Positions 41,891-50,454 of a stretch of DNA of 64,000 bases are shown piece after piece (position 1 is the stretch's first letter; the number at the start of each line of letters is the position of its first letter). The position numbers and the translations under genes were made by a program. The DNA is from Chitinilyticum litopenaei DSM 21440 (GTDB taxonomy: Bacteria; Pseudomonadota; Gammaproteobacteria; Burkholderiales; Chitinibacteraceae). Location of the stretch: assembly GCF_000428145.1 (NCBI RefSeq), contig NZ_ATZJ01000015.1, positions 13,355 to 77,354 of the forward strand. Reading direction: 5' to 3'. Under the pieces are notes generated by a model, which was given only the letters and a program-made list of their open reading frames with translations, ran no database searches and was not told the origin of the DNA.

Positions 41891-43516
41891 ATGACGAACT
41901 GGAAACTGCGCACCCGCCTGCTGGCAGGCTTTGGCAGCGTGCTGGCGCTGCTGCTGGTGGTGGTGGCGGTAGGCTTTTTCAGCCTGGTCAAGGTGCGCAG
42001 CCAGCTTGCCAATCTGGTCGACGCCACCTACCCGCAGGTGGTGCTGGCCAATGAAATCGTGCAGATCAATCTGCAGAACGGCCAGCTGATCCGCAATGCG
42101 CCGCTGGCCGATTCGCTCAGCGACATGGACGATGTGCTGGCCAAAGCCGAGGCTGGCCGCAAGCAGATGGTCGGCAAGCTTGCCGAACTCAAAGGCAAGC
42201 TCGCCGAGGTGGACACCCAAGCGCTGTTTGCCGATGTCGAAGCCAAGAACAAGGGGCTGGAAGCCGCTACCGCCGCGCTGATCAGCCAGTTGCAGATTGA
42301 CCGCACCATCGCCGGGCGCATGATCAACCAGGATTACGCCAAGGCCAGCCAGGGCCTGCAGGACAGCCTGAACGCGCTGGCCCAGCACCTGCGCGGCAAG
42401 ATGGAGGCCGACCGCAACAGCGCGCGCACGGCCTCGACGGCGGCGATATCGCTGATGCTGGGCCTGGGCGCGGTGGCCGTGATCATTGGCCTGTCGGTCG
42501 CCTGGGTGATTGCCAGCAAGGTTGCCGCCCAGCTCGATGGCGCCGCCAGTGTGGCGCGGCGCATTGCCGAAGGTGACCTCACGCACGACTGGTCGGGCAC
42601 GCGCTACGGCAGCGACGAGATCGGCCGCCTGCTGGCCGCGCTGCAGCAGATGCAGGGCAAGCTGACCGACATGATCCGCCAGATCCGCGGCAGCGCCGAG
42701 AATGTCTCTGGCACCGCCCACCAGCTCACCGCGCTCTCGCAGCAGCTGACCGGCAGCTCGGAGGCGCAGTCGAGTTCCGCCAGCGCGATGGCCGCCGCCG
42801 TGCAGCAGGTCAGCACCAGCATGGAGCAGGTCGCCGACAATACGCTGGAAGTCGAGCACAAGGCGCGCGATGCCGGTCAGCAGGCGCAGGCCGGCAATGG
42901 CGACGTGCTGGCCGCCAGCCAGGAAATGCGCCTGATTGCCGACGAGGTGAATACCGTTTCCGTGCAGATTGCCGAACTTGGCCAGAAAATTCGTGACATT
43001 GGCAGCATTGTTGTTGTCATCCGCGATGTGGCCGACCAGACCAATCTGCTGGCGCTGAACGCCGCGATCGAAGCGGCGCGCGCCGGCGAGCAGGGGCGCG
43101 GCTTTGCGGTCGTTGCCGATGAAGTGCGCAAGCTCGCCGAGCGCACCGCCCAGTCGGCCAGCCAGATCACGCAAATGGTCAACAGCATCCAGCAGGGCGC
43201 CGAGCAGGCGGTGAGCCGCATGGACAACGGCAGCCGTCGCGTTGGCGAAGGCCTGCACCAGGCCAACAAGGCCAGCGAAAGCATCACCCGCATCAATGAC
43301 AGCAACCAGGACGTGGTGCTGGCGGTGACGACGATTACCGAGCAGATGCAGGAGCAGCGCGCCGCGACGCGCGATATCGCCGTCAATGTCGAACGCATCG
43401 CCAGCATGGCCGAGGCCACTTCGCAGGCGTCGCGCACGATGGGGCAATCCGTGCAGCAGCTCGAACACATGGCCAGCGAACTCAGCGCGACCGTCCAGCG
43501 TTTTCGCGTGCGCTGA
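41891..43516 (+). CDS. Methyl-accepting chemotaxis protein
   Basis: A 541-residue chemoreceptor; start at 41891 behind GGAGGCAAGC. TM1 at about 10-32 (LLAGFGSVLALLLVVVAVGFFSL), a four-helix-bundle ligand domain (about 33-188) with LVDATYPQVVLANEI, TM2 at about 190-212, a HAMP domain (about 213-265), then the signalling domain with the conserved hairpin tip IEAARAGEQGRGFAVVADEVRKLAERT (about 396-422). It senses an unknown small molecule in the periplasm and controls CheA. No che genes are adjacent. No C-terminal CheR-docking pentapeptide is present. Confidence 0.95.
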   Translation: MTNWKLRTRLLAGFGSVLALLLVVVAVGFFSLVKVRSQLANLVDATYPQVVLANEIVQINLQNGQLIRNAPLADSLSDMDDVLAKAEAGRKQMVGKLAELKGKLAEVDTQALFADVEAKNKGLEAATAALISQLQIDRTIAGRMINQDYAKASQGLQDSLNALAQHLRGKMEADRNSARTASTAAISLMLGLGAVAVIIGLSVAWVIASKVAAQLDGAASVARRIAEGDLTHDWSGTRYGSDEIGRLLAALQQMQGKLTDMIRQIRGSAENVSGTAHQLTALSQQLTGSSEAQSSSASAMAAAVQQVSTSMEQVADNTLEVEHKARDAGQQAQAGNGDVLAASQEMRLIADEVNTVSVQIAELGQKIRDIGSIVVVIRDVADQTNLLALNAAIEAARAGEQGRGFAVVADEVRKLAERTAQSASQITQMVNSIQQGAEQAVSRMDNGSRRVGEGLHQANKASESITRINDSNQDVVLAVTTITEQMQEQRAATRDIAVNVERIASMAEATSQASRTMGQSVQQLEHMASELSATVQRFRVR

Positions 43517-43545
43517 GGGAGCGCAAGCTGGGCGCGGCCCGCAGC

Positions 43546-43575
43546 AAAAAAGCCCGGCATGGCCGCGGGCTTTTT
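43546..43575 (+). terminator. Terminator after the chemoreceptor gene
   Basis: AAAAAGCCCG / CGGGCTTTTT stem with a GC loop and a T-run, 30 bp after the chemoreceptor stop; the AAAAA side lets it also serve the convergent EamA gene. Confidence 0.8.
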
Positions 43576-43578
43576 CAT

Positions 43579-43627
43579 GGGTATGTTGCTGAAGCCTATT
43601 CATGAAAGGGGCTGTGGCCTTATACCT
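43579..43627 (+). repeat. 49-bp GGGTAT element, copy 5
   Basis: GGGTATGTTGCTGAAGCC at the left and GGCTGTGGCCTTATACCT at the right, 49 bp in length. It directly follows a terminator and overlaps the last two codons and stop of the EamA transporter gene on the minus strand. Confidence 0.65.
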
Positions 43628-44531
43628 TGGCCTGCTTCTGGCTGGCGAGATGCACCCCTATCAGCACGACTCCCGCGCCGAGCCATTGCAGCGGCGTGAA
43701 GTGCTCGCCCAGCAGCGCCATGCTCAGTCCGATCGACAGGATGGGCCCGACGCTGCCGATCAGTGCCGTGCGGCCCACGCCGATGCGGTCCATCGCCATC
43801 GTCATCGCATAGACGGGCAGGATGGTGCAGAACACCGCCATGATCGCCGTATCCAGCCAGACGGCCGGCGGCAGCCCGATCAGGCGTTGCGGATCGCGCG
43901 TCGCCAGATAATGCAGCACCAGTGCCGAGGCTGAAACCAGCAGGGCCAGCTCGGTAAAGCGCGTCGCGCCGATCTGGCGGATGACCGGCGCGCTGAAACA
44001 CATAAAGACGGCGAAGCTGAGCGTGCTGCCCAGAATCAGCAGCATGCCGGCCAGATCGCCGTGCGCCTGTCCGCCACCGCTGCCGGCTACCAGCAGCGTC
44101 CCGGCCAGGCTCAGCGGCAGGGCGAGCGCCAGGCGGCCGGGGATGCGCGTGCCAAAGGCCAGCCAGCCCATGAGCAGGGTGAAACCGGGGTAGAGCGTGA
44201 GGATCAGGCGCTCCAGGCTGGCGCTGACCGTCTGCAGGCCCAGGAAGTCGAGCAGGCTGGAGAGGTAATAGCCGCACAGTCCCAGCACCACCAGCCAGCG
44301 CCACTGCGCAGGGGTGAGCGGCGGCTGCTCGGCATCGCGGCGCAGCATGCGCACGAGCAGGATCAGCGGCACGCAAAAGAGCAGGCGCAAGGTCAGCACG
44401 TCGAGCGCATCGGCGCCGTGCGCATAGGAAAACTTGATGAAGACAGCCTTGAGCGCAAAACCGGTGGCGGCAAGCACCGCCAGCGCAACGCCGGTCTGGT
44501 GCGGGGTAAAACGGGGAAGGGTGGCAGTCAT
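43620..44531 (-). CDS. EamA family (DMT) transporter
   Basis: A 303-residue inner-membrane protein with ten hydrophobic segments and two EamA repeats (about 13-140 and 160-295). Typical motifs are LRLLFCVPLILLVRML, QTVSASLERLILTLYPGFTLLMGWLAFG and, in the second half, GPILSIGLSMALLGEHFTPLQWLGAGVVLIGV. Such proteins export amino acids, nucleosides or other metabolites; the substrate is unknown. The stop codon is inside a GGGTAT repeat. Confidence 0.93.
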   Translation of the reverse strand: MTATLPRFTPHQTGVALAVLAATGFALKAVFIKFSYAHGADALDVLTLRLLFCVPLILLVRMLRRDAEQPPLTPAQWRWLVVLGLCGYYLSSLLDFLGLQTVSASLERLILTLYPGFTLLMGWLAFGTRIPGRLALALPLSLAGTLLVAGSGGGQAHGDLAGMLLILGSTLSFAVFMCFSAPVIRQIGATRFTELALLVSASALVLHYLATRDPQRLIGLPPAVWLDTAIMAVFCTILPVYAMTMAMDRIGVGRTALIGSVGPILSIGLSMALLGEHFTPLQWLGAGVVLIGVHLASQKQAKV

Positions 44532-44751
44532 CGCAGTGCTCCGTCATGTGCGGCGGCGGGCTGCGGTGTAAGGGGTAGGATGCACCGCAGCGTACTGGCC
44601 GCGGTGGTGGGTGCTGTTTACCTTGCTGACGCGCACACACGAACCGCGGGGCCGGGTTTCAGCCACACGATTCGGTTCAGGACGACGGATACGTCGTGTT
44701 GGTTTGTGCGTTGCATCATGATTTGACAGTAACAGCCGCTGACGAGTGCGG

Positions 44752-45576
44752 TCAAGCGCGGGCGGCCAGTTCGTCTGTAACCGATTTGATCAGCCGCCAG
44801 GCGAGGCTCGCGCCACTCGGGATGTGCGGCAGCGCATCGAAGCGATACCAGCCGGCATCCTCGATTTCGCCGGGCTGGCAGACAATCTCGCCACCGGCAT
44901 AGTCGGCGGTAAAGGCCAGCATCAGCGAATGCGGATAGGGCCAGCTCTGGCTGCCGAACCAGCGCAGATTGGTGATTTCGAGGCCGACCTCTTCACGCAC
45001 CTCGCGCACGGCCGCTGCTTCCAGCGTCTCGCCGGCATCGACAAAGCCGGCAATCAGCCCGTACACGCCGGGGATGAAATGCGGCGAGCGTGCCAGCAGG
45101 ATTTCCTCGCCACGGCGGATCAGCACCATCACGGCCGGCGAATGCCGCGGCCAGGCGCGATGGCCGCAGGACGGGCAGATCACGGCGGCTTCATCGTGCT
45201 CCAGTGGCGCGGTGGCATGGCCGCACACGCCGCAGAAGCGGTGCTCGTCGAGAAAATGCAGCAGCTCGCGCCCGCGCGCTGCCAGTGCATAGTGGCCATG
45301 CGGCAGCAGCTCCCAGCTCGCTCGTAGCCCATGCGCACTCAGCCCGGCCATGCTGGCGCCCTCCGGCAGGCTGAGCAATTGCACCGGCGCGCCCTGCCAG
45401 TGGCCGATCAGCCAGCTGCGCGTACCAGAAGGCCAGTCAAGCCTGCCACTGGGCAGCGCCTGACTGGCGAGGAGCAGCTCGTTGCGGCAGAACACCACCG
45501 CCAGCCCGGCCGGATCGGGAACGGGCAGGATGCGGAAGGCGGGCAGGAAATCATCGGGCAGTGAAGGAGAGTGCAT
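44752..45576 (-). CDS. nudC: NADH pyrophosphatase / NAD-cap RNA hydrolase NudC
   Basis: A 274-residue Nudix enzyme. A four-cysteine zinc ribbon (FCGVCG and CPSCG, about 114-134) precedes the Nudix box GFVDAGETLEAAAVREVREEVGL (about 172-194), and the NudC signature SQSWPYPHS follows (about 203-211). This set is diagnostic. It cleaves NAD(H) to NMN(H) and AMP and removes NAD caps from RNA. It sits 41 bp from the TSUP gene on the same strand. Confidence 0.96.
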   Translation of the reverse strand: MHSPSLPDDFLPAFRILPVPDPAGLAVVFCRNELLLASQALPSGRLDWPSGTRSWLIGHWQGAPVQLLSLPEGASMAGLSAHGLRASWELLPHGHYALAARGRELLHFLDEHRFCGVCGHATAPLEHDEAAVICPSCGHRAWPRHSPAVMVLIRRGEEILLARSPHFIPGVYGLIAGFVDAGETLEAAAVREVREEVGLEITNLRWFGSQSWPYPHSLMLAFTADYAGGEIVCQPGEIEDAGWYRFDALPHIPSGASLAWRLIKSVTDELAARA

Positions 45577-45617
45577 GGTCGGATTCTGAGAAAGTTGTGT
45601 TGGCGCTGGCCGTCTGG

Positions 45618-46394
45618 CTACCAGAAGGCCTTGATGAAGAGCGAAATGCCGGTCAGCAGGGTCACGACTTCAAAGCAGCGCTTGACCAGCAGATTGCCCT
45701 TCACCAGCGCCCAGTGCGCGCCCAGATAGCCGCCCAGAGCAGAGGCCACCAGCAGCACCGGCACCCAGGGCCAGTAAATGCCGGCCTGCATGGCGAGCGC
45801 CAGTGCGCCGGTACCGTTCCAGAACAGGCCAACGAGTACCAGCGTGTAGGCAACGGCACGCTTGTACTCAAACCCGAACCAGTACACCAGCCACAGCGTG
45901 ACAAAGAGGCCGGTGCCCGACGTCAGCGAGCCGTTCAGCACGCCGATCAGCAACAGCACGGCCGCGCCCAGCCAGAGCCGGTGTCCGGATCGATGCCGGG
46001 GTATGCCTTGCAGACCCAATTGGGGACTGGCTAGCGAGTGAATACCCAGTCCGGTAGTGAGAGTCGCCAGCGCCAGCAGCGCCCACTGATCCGGAATGTG
46101 CAGGATCAGCCGCGCGCCCAGCAGCACGCCGGGCAGGCCGGCGGCGAGGATGATGGCGGAAAAACGCAGATCAAGCGTGCCCGAGCGCAGGTGTTTCAGC
46201 GTCGCCCCGACGCCCAGCGCGACACTGGCGAGCTTGTGTGTGGCGAGCGCCACCGGAAACGCCAGCCCCAGAAACAGCAGGATGGGCAGCTGCAGCAGTC
46301 CCGCGCCACCGCCGGCGAGTGCCGAGAGCGTATTGGCGATGAGGGAAACAGCGAACAGCAGCAGCGAATCCAGCACGACAGCGATTCCGGGCAA
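45618..46394 (-). CDS. Sulfite exporter TauE/SafE (TSUP) family protein
   Basis: A 258-residue inner-membrane protein with about eight hydrophobic segments and two TSUP halves. The first half shows LSALAGGGAGLLQLP and ATHKLASVALGVGATLKHLRSG, the second SLTSGTGLFVTLWLV. The substrate may be a sulfur oxyanion or other organic acid. The start is uncertain: a TTG at 46394 or a GTG at 46376 with GGAA upstream. The loop around residues 116-133 (GIHSLASPQLGLQGIP) is encoded by a 49-bp GGGTAT element and may be an insertion. Confidence 0.85.
   Translation of the reverse strand: MPGIAVVLDSLLLFAVSLIANTLSALAGGGAGLLQLPILLFLGLAFPVALATHKLASVALGVGATLKHLRSGTLDLRFSAIILAAGLPGVLLGARLILHIPDQWALLALATLTTGLGIHSLASPQLGLQGIPRHRSGHRLWLGAAVLLLIGVLNGSLTSGTGLFVTLWLVYWFGFEYKRAVAYTLVLVGLFWNGTGALALAMQAGIYWPWVPVLLVASALGGYLGAHWALVKGNLLVKRCFEVVTLLTGISLFIKAFW
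45999..46047 (+). repeat. Intragenic 49-bp GGGTAT...ATACCC element in the TSUP gene
   Basis: The plus strand runs from GGGTATGCCTTGCAGACCC to GCGAGTGAATACCC, exactly 49 bp with perfect GGGTAT/ATACCC ends. On the minus strand it encodes GIHSLASPQLGLQGIP, which falls in a loop between two membrane segments. Confidence 0.6.
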
Positions 46395-46568
46395 AACACC
46401 AGCTTAGCGCGTCTGCCGTCAGCTTCGCGTCACGCTTTGTTCGCCGCATGCGGCAGCCTGCTGCCAGGGCGCGGCGTCCCGGACCCGGCCTGCTGCCTGC
46501 CGGCGCTGGATTTCACTGCGGCGCGGGCTTACCATGCGCACCTTCTGACACGATTTCCGGATTCCAGC

Positions 46569-47294
46569 ATGGCCAAAGCCCTTACCCTCGACCGTTTCCT
46601 GCAAAGCCAGGGCTTTGGCTCGCGCAAGGGCTGCCGCGAGCTGGTCGACGATGGCGAGGTGACGATCAATGGCGTGCCGGCCAAGAGCTGGAAGCAGGAA
46701 ATCCAGCCCGAGGAAGGGCTGCCGTTCACGGTGTTTGGCGAGGACTGGCAATACCGCAGCCAGGTGTATATCGCGCTGAACAAGCCGTCCGGCTACGAGT
46801 GCTCGCGCAAGCCCTCGCACCATCCGCCGGTGCTGGAATTGCTGCCGGAGAACTTCGAATGGCGGGATGTGCAGCCGGTGGGCCGGCTGGATCACGACAC
46901 GACCGGCTTGCTGCTGCTGTCGGACGATGGCGCCTTCATTCACGCGCAAAGTCATCCCAAGCACCATGTGCCCAAGCTCTATGTGGCGACCTGTGCCGAG
47001 GCCGTGACGCCGGAACTGGTAGGCAAACTGCTGGCTGGCGTGCAGCTGATCGACGAACCCGCGCCGCTGGCGGCCGTGCACTGCGCGCAGCTCGACGACT
47101 TCCGCATCGAAATCGTGCTGGAGCAGGGCAAATACCATCAGGTGAAGCGCATGCTCGCCGCTGCCGGCAACCACTGCGCGGCGCTGACGCGTACGGCCAT
47201 CGGCGGGATGACGCTGGCTGCGCTGGATCTGGACGAAGGCGAGTGGCGCTACCTGACGCCCGAGCAGCTCGCCGCCCTGCAGGCCCAGAGTTGA
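46569..47294 (+). CDS. rsuA: 16S rRNA pseudouridine(516) synthase RsuA-like
   Basis: A 241-residue enzyme: an S4 RNA-binding domain (1-60; LDRFLQSQGFGSRKGCRELV) and a RsuA/RluB/E/F catalytic domain. The catalytic aspartate is in VGRLDHDTTGLLLLSDDG (about residues 97-114), and KYHQVKRMLAAAGNHCAAL is the conserved C-terminal part. It makes pseudouridine in 16S rRNA (position 516 in E. coli); other RluE-type targets are possible. Start at 46569 is the only reasonable ATG. It is followed by a 49-bp GGGTAT element. Confidence 0.9.
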   Translation: MAKALTLDRFLQSQGFGSRKGCRELVDDGEVTINGVPAKSWKQEIQPEEGLPFTVFGEDWQYRSQVYIALNKPSGYECSRKPSHHPPVLELLPENFEWRDVQPVGRLDHDTTGLLLLSDDGAFIHAQSHPKHHVPKLYVATCAEAVTPELVGKLLAGVQLIDEPAPLAAVHCAQLDDFRIEIVLEQGKYHQVKRMLAAAGNHCAALTRTAIGGMTLAALDLDEGEWRYLTPEQLAALQAQS

Positions 47295-47324
47295 GTGGCG
47301 CAAGCTTCAGCTTGTGATCTTCTT

Positions 47325-47373
47325 GGGTATTGCGCTGTAGCCCATTGAGGGAGAGGCCTGTGGCGATATAGGG
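47325..47373 (+). repeat. 49-bp GGGTAT element, copy 6
   Basis: GGGTATTGCGCTGTAGCCCATT at the left and GGCCTGTGGCGATATAGGG at the right, 49 bp in length. It lies between rsuA and a CACGCCT tandem repeat. Confidence 0.65.
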
Positions 47374-47389
47374 TGGTGTGTATCCTGCT

Positions 47390-47424
47390 CACGCCTCACG
47401 CCTCACGCCTCACGCCTCACGCCT
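47390..47424 (+). repeat. CACGCCT heptamer tandem repeat (5 copies)
   Basis: Five perfect head-to-tail copies of CACGCCT. The last copy overlaps the stop codon (TAG on the minus strand) of the CNP1-like gene. Being 7 bp, copy-number changes cannot affect that protein beyond its stop but could alter the mRNA end. Confidence 0.9.
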
Positions 47425-48028
47425 AGCGATTGGTCCGCTTGGTCGCGCAATCCAGACACTCGTTGGCGACGCGTTCGGAGCTCAGATTGTCGATGATGGT
47501 CGCCAGCTTGTATGGGCCGCCCAGCTGGCAGAATTCGTCGACCAGCACGGCCTGCCAGGCATTGTGGGTATTGGCAGTGATCAGCTTCCAGTTGCCCGAG
47601 CTGTTTTCCGCCCAGCTGCCGTCGGGCCGGCCGAAGGCATAGCTGCGGTACTGCGCGGAAATGCAGTCTATGCCTTCGAAAAGCACATTGCGCACCTTGC
47701 TTTCCCGCGCTTCGGCCATGACCACATAGCGCACGATGTCATCGCTCTTGCCAATGCTGATGCTGTCCAGTGCGATCAGGAAGTCGTAGGTTTTGGCATG
47801 CGGCATCCGGATCTTGGCCCAGTCTTTCAGTCCGGCCAGTTCCGGCTGGCTGAAGCTGCCTTCATTGGGCGCGGCGCGGCCGGTCTCCATCCAGCTGCGA
47901 AACAGCCCTTTTTCGCTGCGCTCGATTTCCGCTCCGGTCGGGTTGCGGCTTTCGTCGGCGAGAGCGGGCGTGATGCTCGCCGCAGTCAGTGCGGCGGCAA
48001 GCAGGGAGGCAAGGCAGGGCAGGCGCAT
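47423..48028 (-). CDS. CNP1-like family exported protein
   Basis: A 201-residue secreted protein with a signal peptide (MRLPCLASLLAAALTAASITPALA). The body has the pattern of the CNP1-like family: FLIALDSISIGKSDDIVRYVVMAEA, SKVRNVLFEGIDCISAQYRSYAFGRPDGSW and LITANTHNAWQAVLVDEFCQLGGP. The family is known from beta-proteobacteria and has no assigned function. Start at 48028 follows AGGAT. Its stop codon lies in the heptamer repeat. Confidence 0.85.
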   Translation of the reverse strand: MRLPCLASLLAAALTAASITPALADESRNPTGAEIERSEKGLFRSWMETGRAAPNEGSFSQPELAGLKDWAKIRMPHAKTYDFLIALDSISIGKSDDIVRYVVMAEARESKVRNVLFEGIDCISAQYRSYAFGRPDGSWAENSSGNWKLITANTHNAWQAVLVDEFCQLGGPYKLATIIDNLSSERVANECLDCATKRTNR

Positions 48029-48172
48029 GATGGAAATCCTGTGACAATTCCCGTGACGCCCGGCAGGGCGTGCACGAGGTGCTGCAGTCCCGTTCCGCCT
48101 GGCAGGCGCCAACGGGTGCAAGGCAATAAAAGGGTGCTTGGCCGCCGATGCTAGCAAAGGCGTGCGGCTGGC

Positions 48173-49153
48173 TCAATGCGGCCGCGGATGAATCGGAATG
48201 ACCCGCTTGCCCGGCTGGCCGCGGCTCCAGTTCGGCTGCAGGGTAACATGATCGATGCGGTAGCGCTCCAGCAGCAGGCGGTTCAGCCGCGCCAGCAGCG
48301 CTGGCCAGTGCTGGCCGTCGTCGATCTGCAGATGGGCCGACAGTGCGACGCGCTGGCCGGCGATGCGCCAGACGTGCAGGTCGTGGACTTCCTGTACACC
48401 GGGCTCGGCGGCCATGGCCATGCCGATGTCGTGCAGCTTCAGGTGGGCGGGCACGCCCTCCATCAGGTCGTGCGTGGCCTGCTTCAGCAGCGCCCAGGTC
48501 GAGCGCATGATCAGCCCCAGTACCAGTACCGACAGGATGGGGTCGATGGGTTGCCAGCCGGTGAAATAGATGATGGCGCCGGCGGCAATGGCGGCGACCG
48601 AGCCGAGCAGGTCGCCCAGCACGTGCAGCAGCGCGGCGCGGCTGTTCATATTGTCGTGGTCGTGCGAAAGCTGCCAGGCCGAGAGGATGTTCACGACCAG
48701 ACCGATCACGGCAATGATCATCACGCCGCCGCCGTTGACCGGTTGCGGATTCAGCAGGCGCTGCACGGCCTCGACGCCGATCCACACCACCAGCGCGATC
48801 ATGGCGATGCTGTTGATCAGCGCGCCGAGCACCTCGGCGCGGCCGTAGCCGTAGGAGTTGGCCTCGTTCGCCGGGCGCTGGCCGACGAGGTTGGCGATCA
48901 GCGCCAGCAGCAGCGAAGCGGCGTCGGTGAACATGTGGCCGGCGTCGGAAATCAGCGCCAGCGATCCCGTCCACCAGCCGCCGACGAGCTCGACCACGCC
49001 AAAGCCGCCGGTGATCAGCAGCGCGAACAGCAGGCGCTTTTGCGAGGCCGGCGCGGCATGGTGATGATGGTGGTGACTGTGATCGAACTCGTGATCATGG
49101 TCGGCATGATGGCCGCCGGCCTGATCGTGCGGGTGGTGGTGGGCATGACTCAT
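48173..49153 (-). CDS. CDF family zinc/divalent cation efflux transporter
   Basis: A 326-residue inner-membrane cation diffusion facilitator. The first 32 residues are extremely His/Asp-rich (HDQAGGHHADHDHEFDHSH, then six consecutive histidines). Six membrane segments follow; the zinc site lies in DAGHMFTDAASL (H-x-x-x-D) and HVLGDLLGS (H-x-x-x-D), matching the zinc-type CDF pattern. A cytoplasmic C-terminal domain ends the protein (VHDLHVWRIAG). It exports Zn2+ in exchange for protons. The ATG at 49153 overlaps the kinase stop (ATGA), so it is coupled to the two-component genes. Confidence 0.94.
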   Translation of the reverse strand: MSHAHHHPHDQAGGHHADHDHEFDHSHHHHHHAAPASQKRLLFALLITGGFGVVELVGGWWTGSLALISDAGHMFTDAASLLLALIANLVGQRPANEANSYGYGRAEVLGALINSIAMIALVVWIGVEAVQRLLNPQPVNGGGVMIIAVIGLVVNILSAWQLSHDHDNMNSRAALLHVLGDLLGSVAAIAAGAIIYFTGWQPIDPILSVLVLGLIMRSTWALLKQATHDLMEGVPAHLKLHDIGMAMAAEPGVQEVHDLHVWRIAGQRVALSAHLQIDDGQHWPALLARLNRLLLERYRIDHVTLQPNWSRGQPGKRVIPIHPRPH

Positions 49154-50454
49154 GGTGTGCTCGGATCCTCGTGGATGGCCGGCCAGCTGATGCTGACCGC
49201 AAAGCCGCCGTCGGGCTGATTGTAAAGCCGCAGCTGCGCGCCGTGCAGCGTGGCGATGCGCTGGACAATCGACAGCCCCAGGCCGGCGCCGGTCTGCGCC
49301 TGGCCGGGAGGGCGGAAGAAGCGCTCGCCCAGCCGCGCCAGCGTGTCCGCGTCCACGCCGGGGCCGCAATCCGCGACGGTCAGACCGCTGGCATGCAGTT
49401 GCAGCATGACGGGCGTGGCGCCGTAGCGGCGGGCGTTGTCGATCAGGTTGCGCAACAGCAGGCGGAACAGTGCCGCATCGCCGGGCGGGCGCAGCGGGCA
49501 GGCGCCGCTGACCTGCACGACACCGTCGCCGTCTTCGCGCGCAGCGGCCATGGCCAGTGCTGCCAGATCCAGCGGCTGGCTGTGCAGTTCGCCCAGGTGC
49601 TCCAGCCGGGCCAGCTCCAGCAGCTGGTTGACCAGCTGCGTGGCGCGCGCCACGCCGGCATGGGCCTGCCGCAGCGCGCGTTCGCGGGCTTCCGGGCGCG
49701 GGCTGCTGCTGGCGACATCCAGCTGGATCTGCAGCGCGGCCAGCGGCGTGCGCAGCTCGTGCGCGGCATCGGCGGTAAAGCGTTGCTCGCGCGCCATCAC
49801 CTGGCGCACCGCAGCGAACAGGCTGTTGAGCTGCTCGGTCAGCGGGCGGATTTCCCGGGGCGCCGGACTTTCCAGCGGGGCCAGCTCCTGCGGCGTGCGC
49901 GCCGCCAGCTCGCTGCGCAGCGTCTGCAGCGGGGCCAGACCCCGCCGCACACCCAGATAGAGCAGGGCGAGCAGCAGCAGCAGTGCAGCCAGCGCCGGCC
50001 AGCCCAGGTGCTCCAGTACTTCTTCGATCACCTCTTCCTGCCAGTCGATCAGCTCGCCGACGATCACGGTACGCTGGGCATTGCTGGCCACCGCGAGCTG
50101 CCAGCGCGCCCCCTGGTAATCGATGCGGCGGCGCGACTGCCGGTTGTCGCCCGGCGCGAGCAGCGGCAACGCTGGCTGGTGGCTGGCCGTGAGCAGACGG
50201 CCATCCGCGGCATACACGGCAAAGCTGAAGCTCGGGTCCAGCTCGCCATCGTCCTGGCCCACCCGTCCCAGGGTGTCGATGGTCAGCAATAGCCGGGCAA
50301 CATGCTGCAGGCGATGATCGAGCATTTCGCCGAACTCGTGGCGCACGGTGAACAGTGTGCTCAGTGTCAGCAGGGTCCAGACCAGCAGGGTGCCCAGACC
50401 GGCGAACCAGGTCAGTCTTGCCGTCAGTGACTGGCCGATGCCGGGCAGCTTCAT
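49150..50454 (-). CDS. Sensor histidine kinase (QseC/PmrB type)
   Basis: A 434-residue inner-membrane kinase. TM1 at about 14-36, a periplasmic sensor of about 110 residues, TM2 at about 147-168, a HAMP-like linker, HisKA with FTADAAHELRTPLAALQ (about 226-242, the acceptor His) and HATPase with NLIDNARRYG, GPGVDADTL and GLGLSIVQRIA. It is paired with the response regulator just upstream, whose TGA overlaps this ATG. The gene arrangement with PepSY, cytochrome b and eptA suggests an envelope or cation signal, as in QseBC/PmrAB systems. Confidence 0.93.
   Translation of the reverse strand: MKLPGIGQSLTARLTWFAGLGTLLVWTLLTLSTLFTVRHEFGEMLDHRLQHVARLLLTIDTLGRVGQDDGELDPSFSFAVYAADGRLLTASHQPALPLLAPGDNRQSRRRIDYQGARWQLAVASNAQRTVIVGELIDWQEEVIEEVLEHLGWPALAALLLLLALLYLGVRRGLAPLQTLRSELAARTPQELAPLESPAPREIRPLTEQLNSLFAAVRQVMAREQRFTADAAHELRTPLAALQIQLDVASSSPRPEARERALRQAHAGVARATQLVNQLLELARLEHLGELHSQPLDLAALAMAAAREDGDGVVQVSGACPLRPPGDAALFRLLLRNLIDNARRYGATPVMLQLHASGLTVADCGPGVDADTLARLGERFFRPPGQAQTGAGLGLSIVQRIATLHGAQLRLYNQPDGGFAVSISWPAIHEDPSTP

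Noticed and set aside
47390..47424. A possible CRISPR-like or other spaced repeat array
   Set aside because: The heptamers are contiguous with no spacers; it is a simple tandem repeat.
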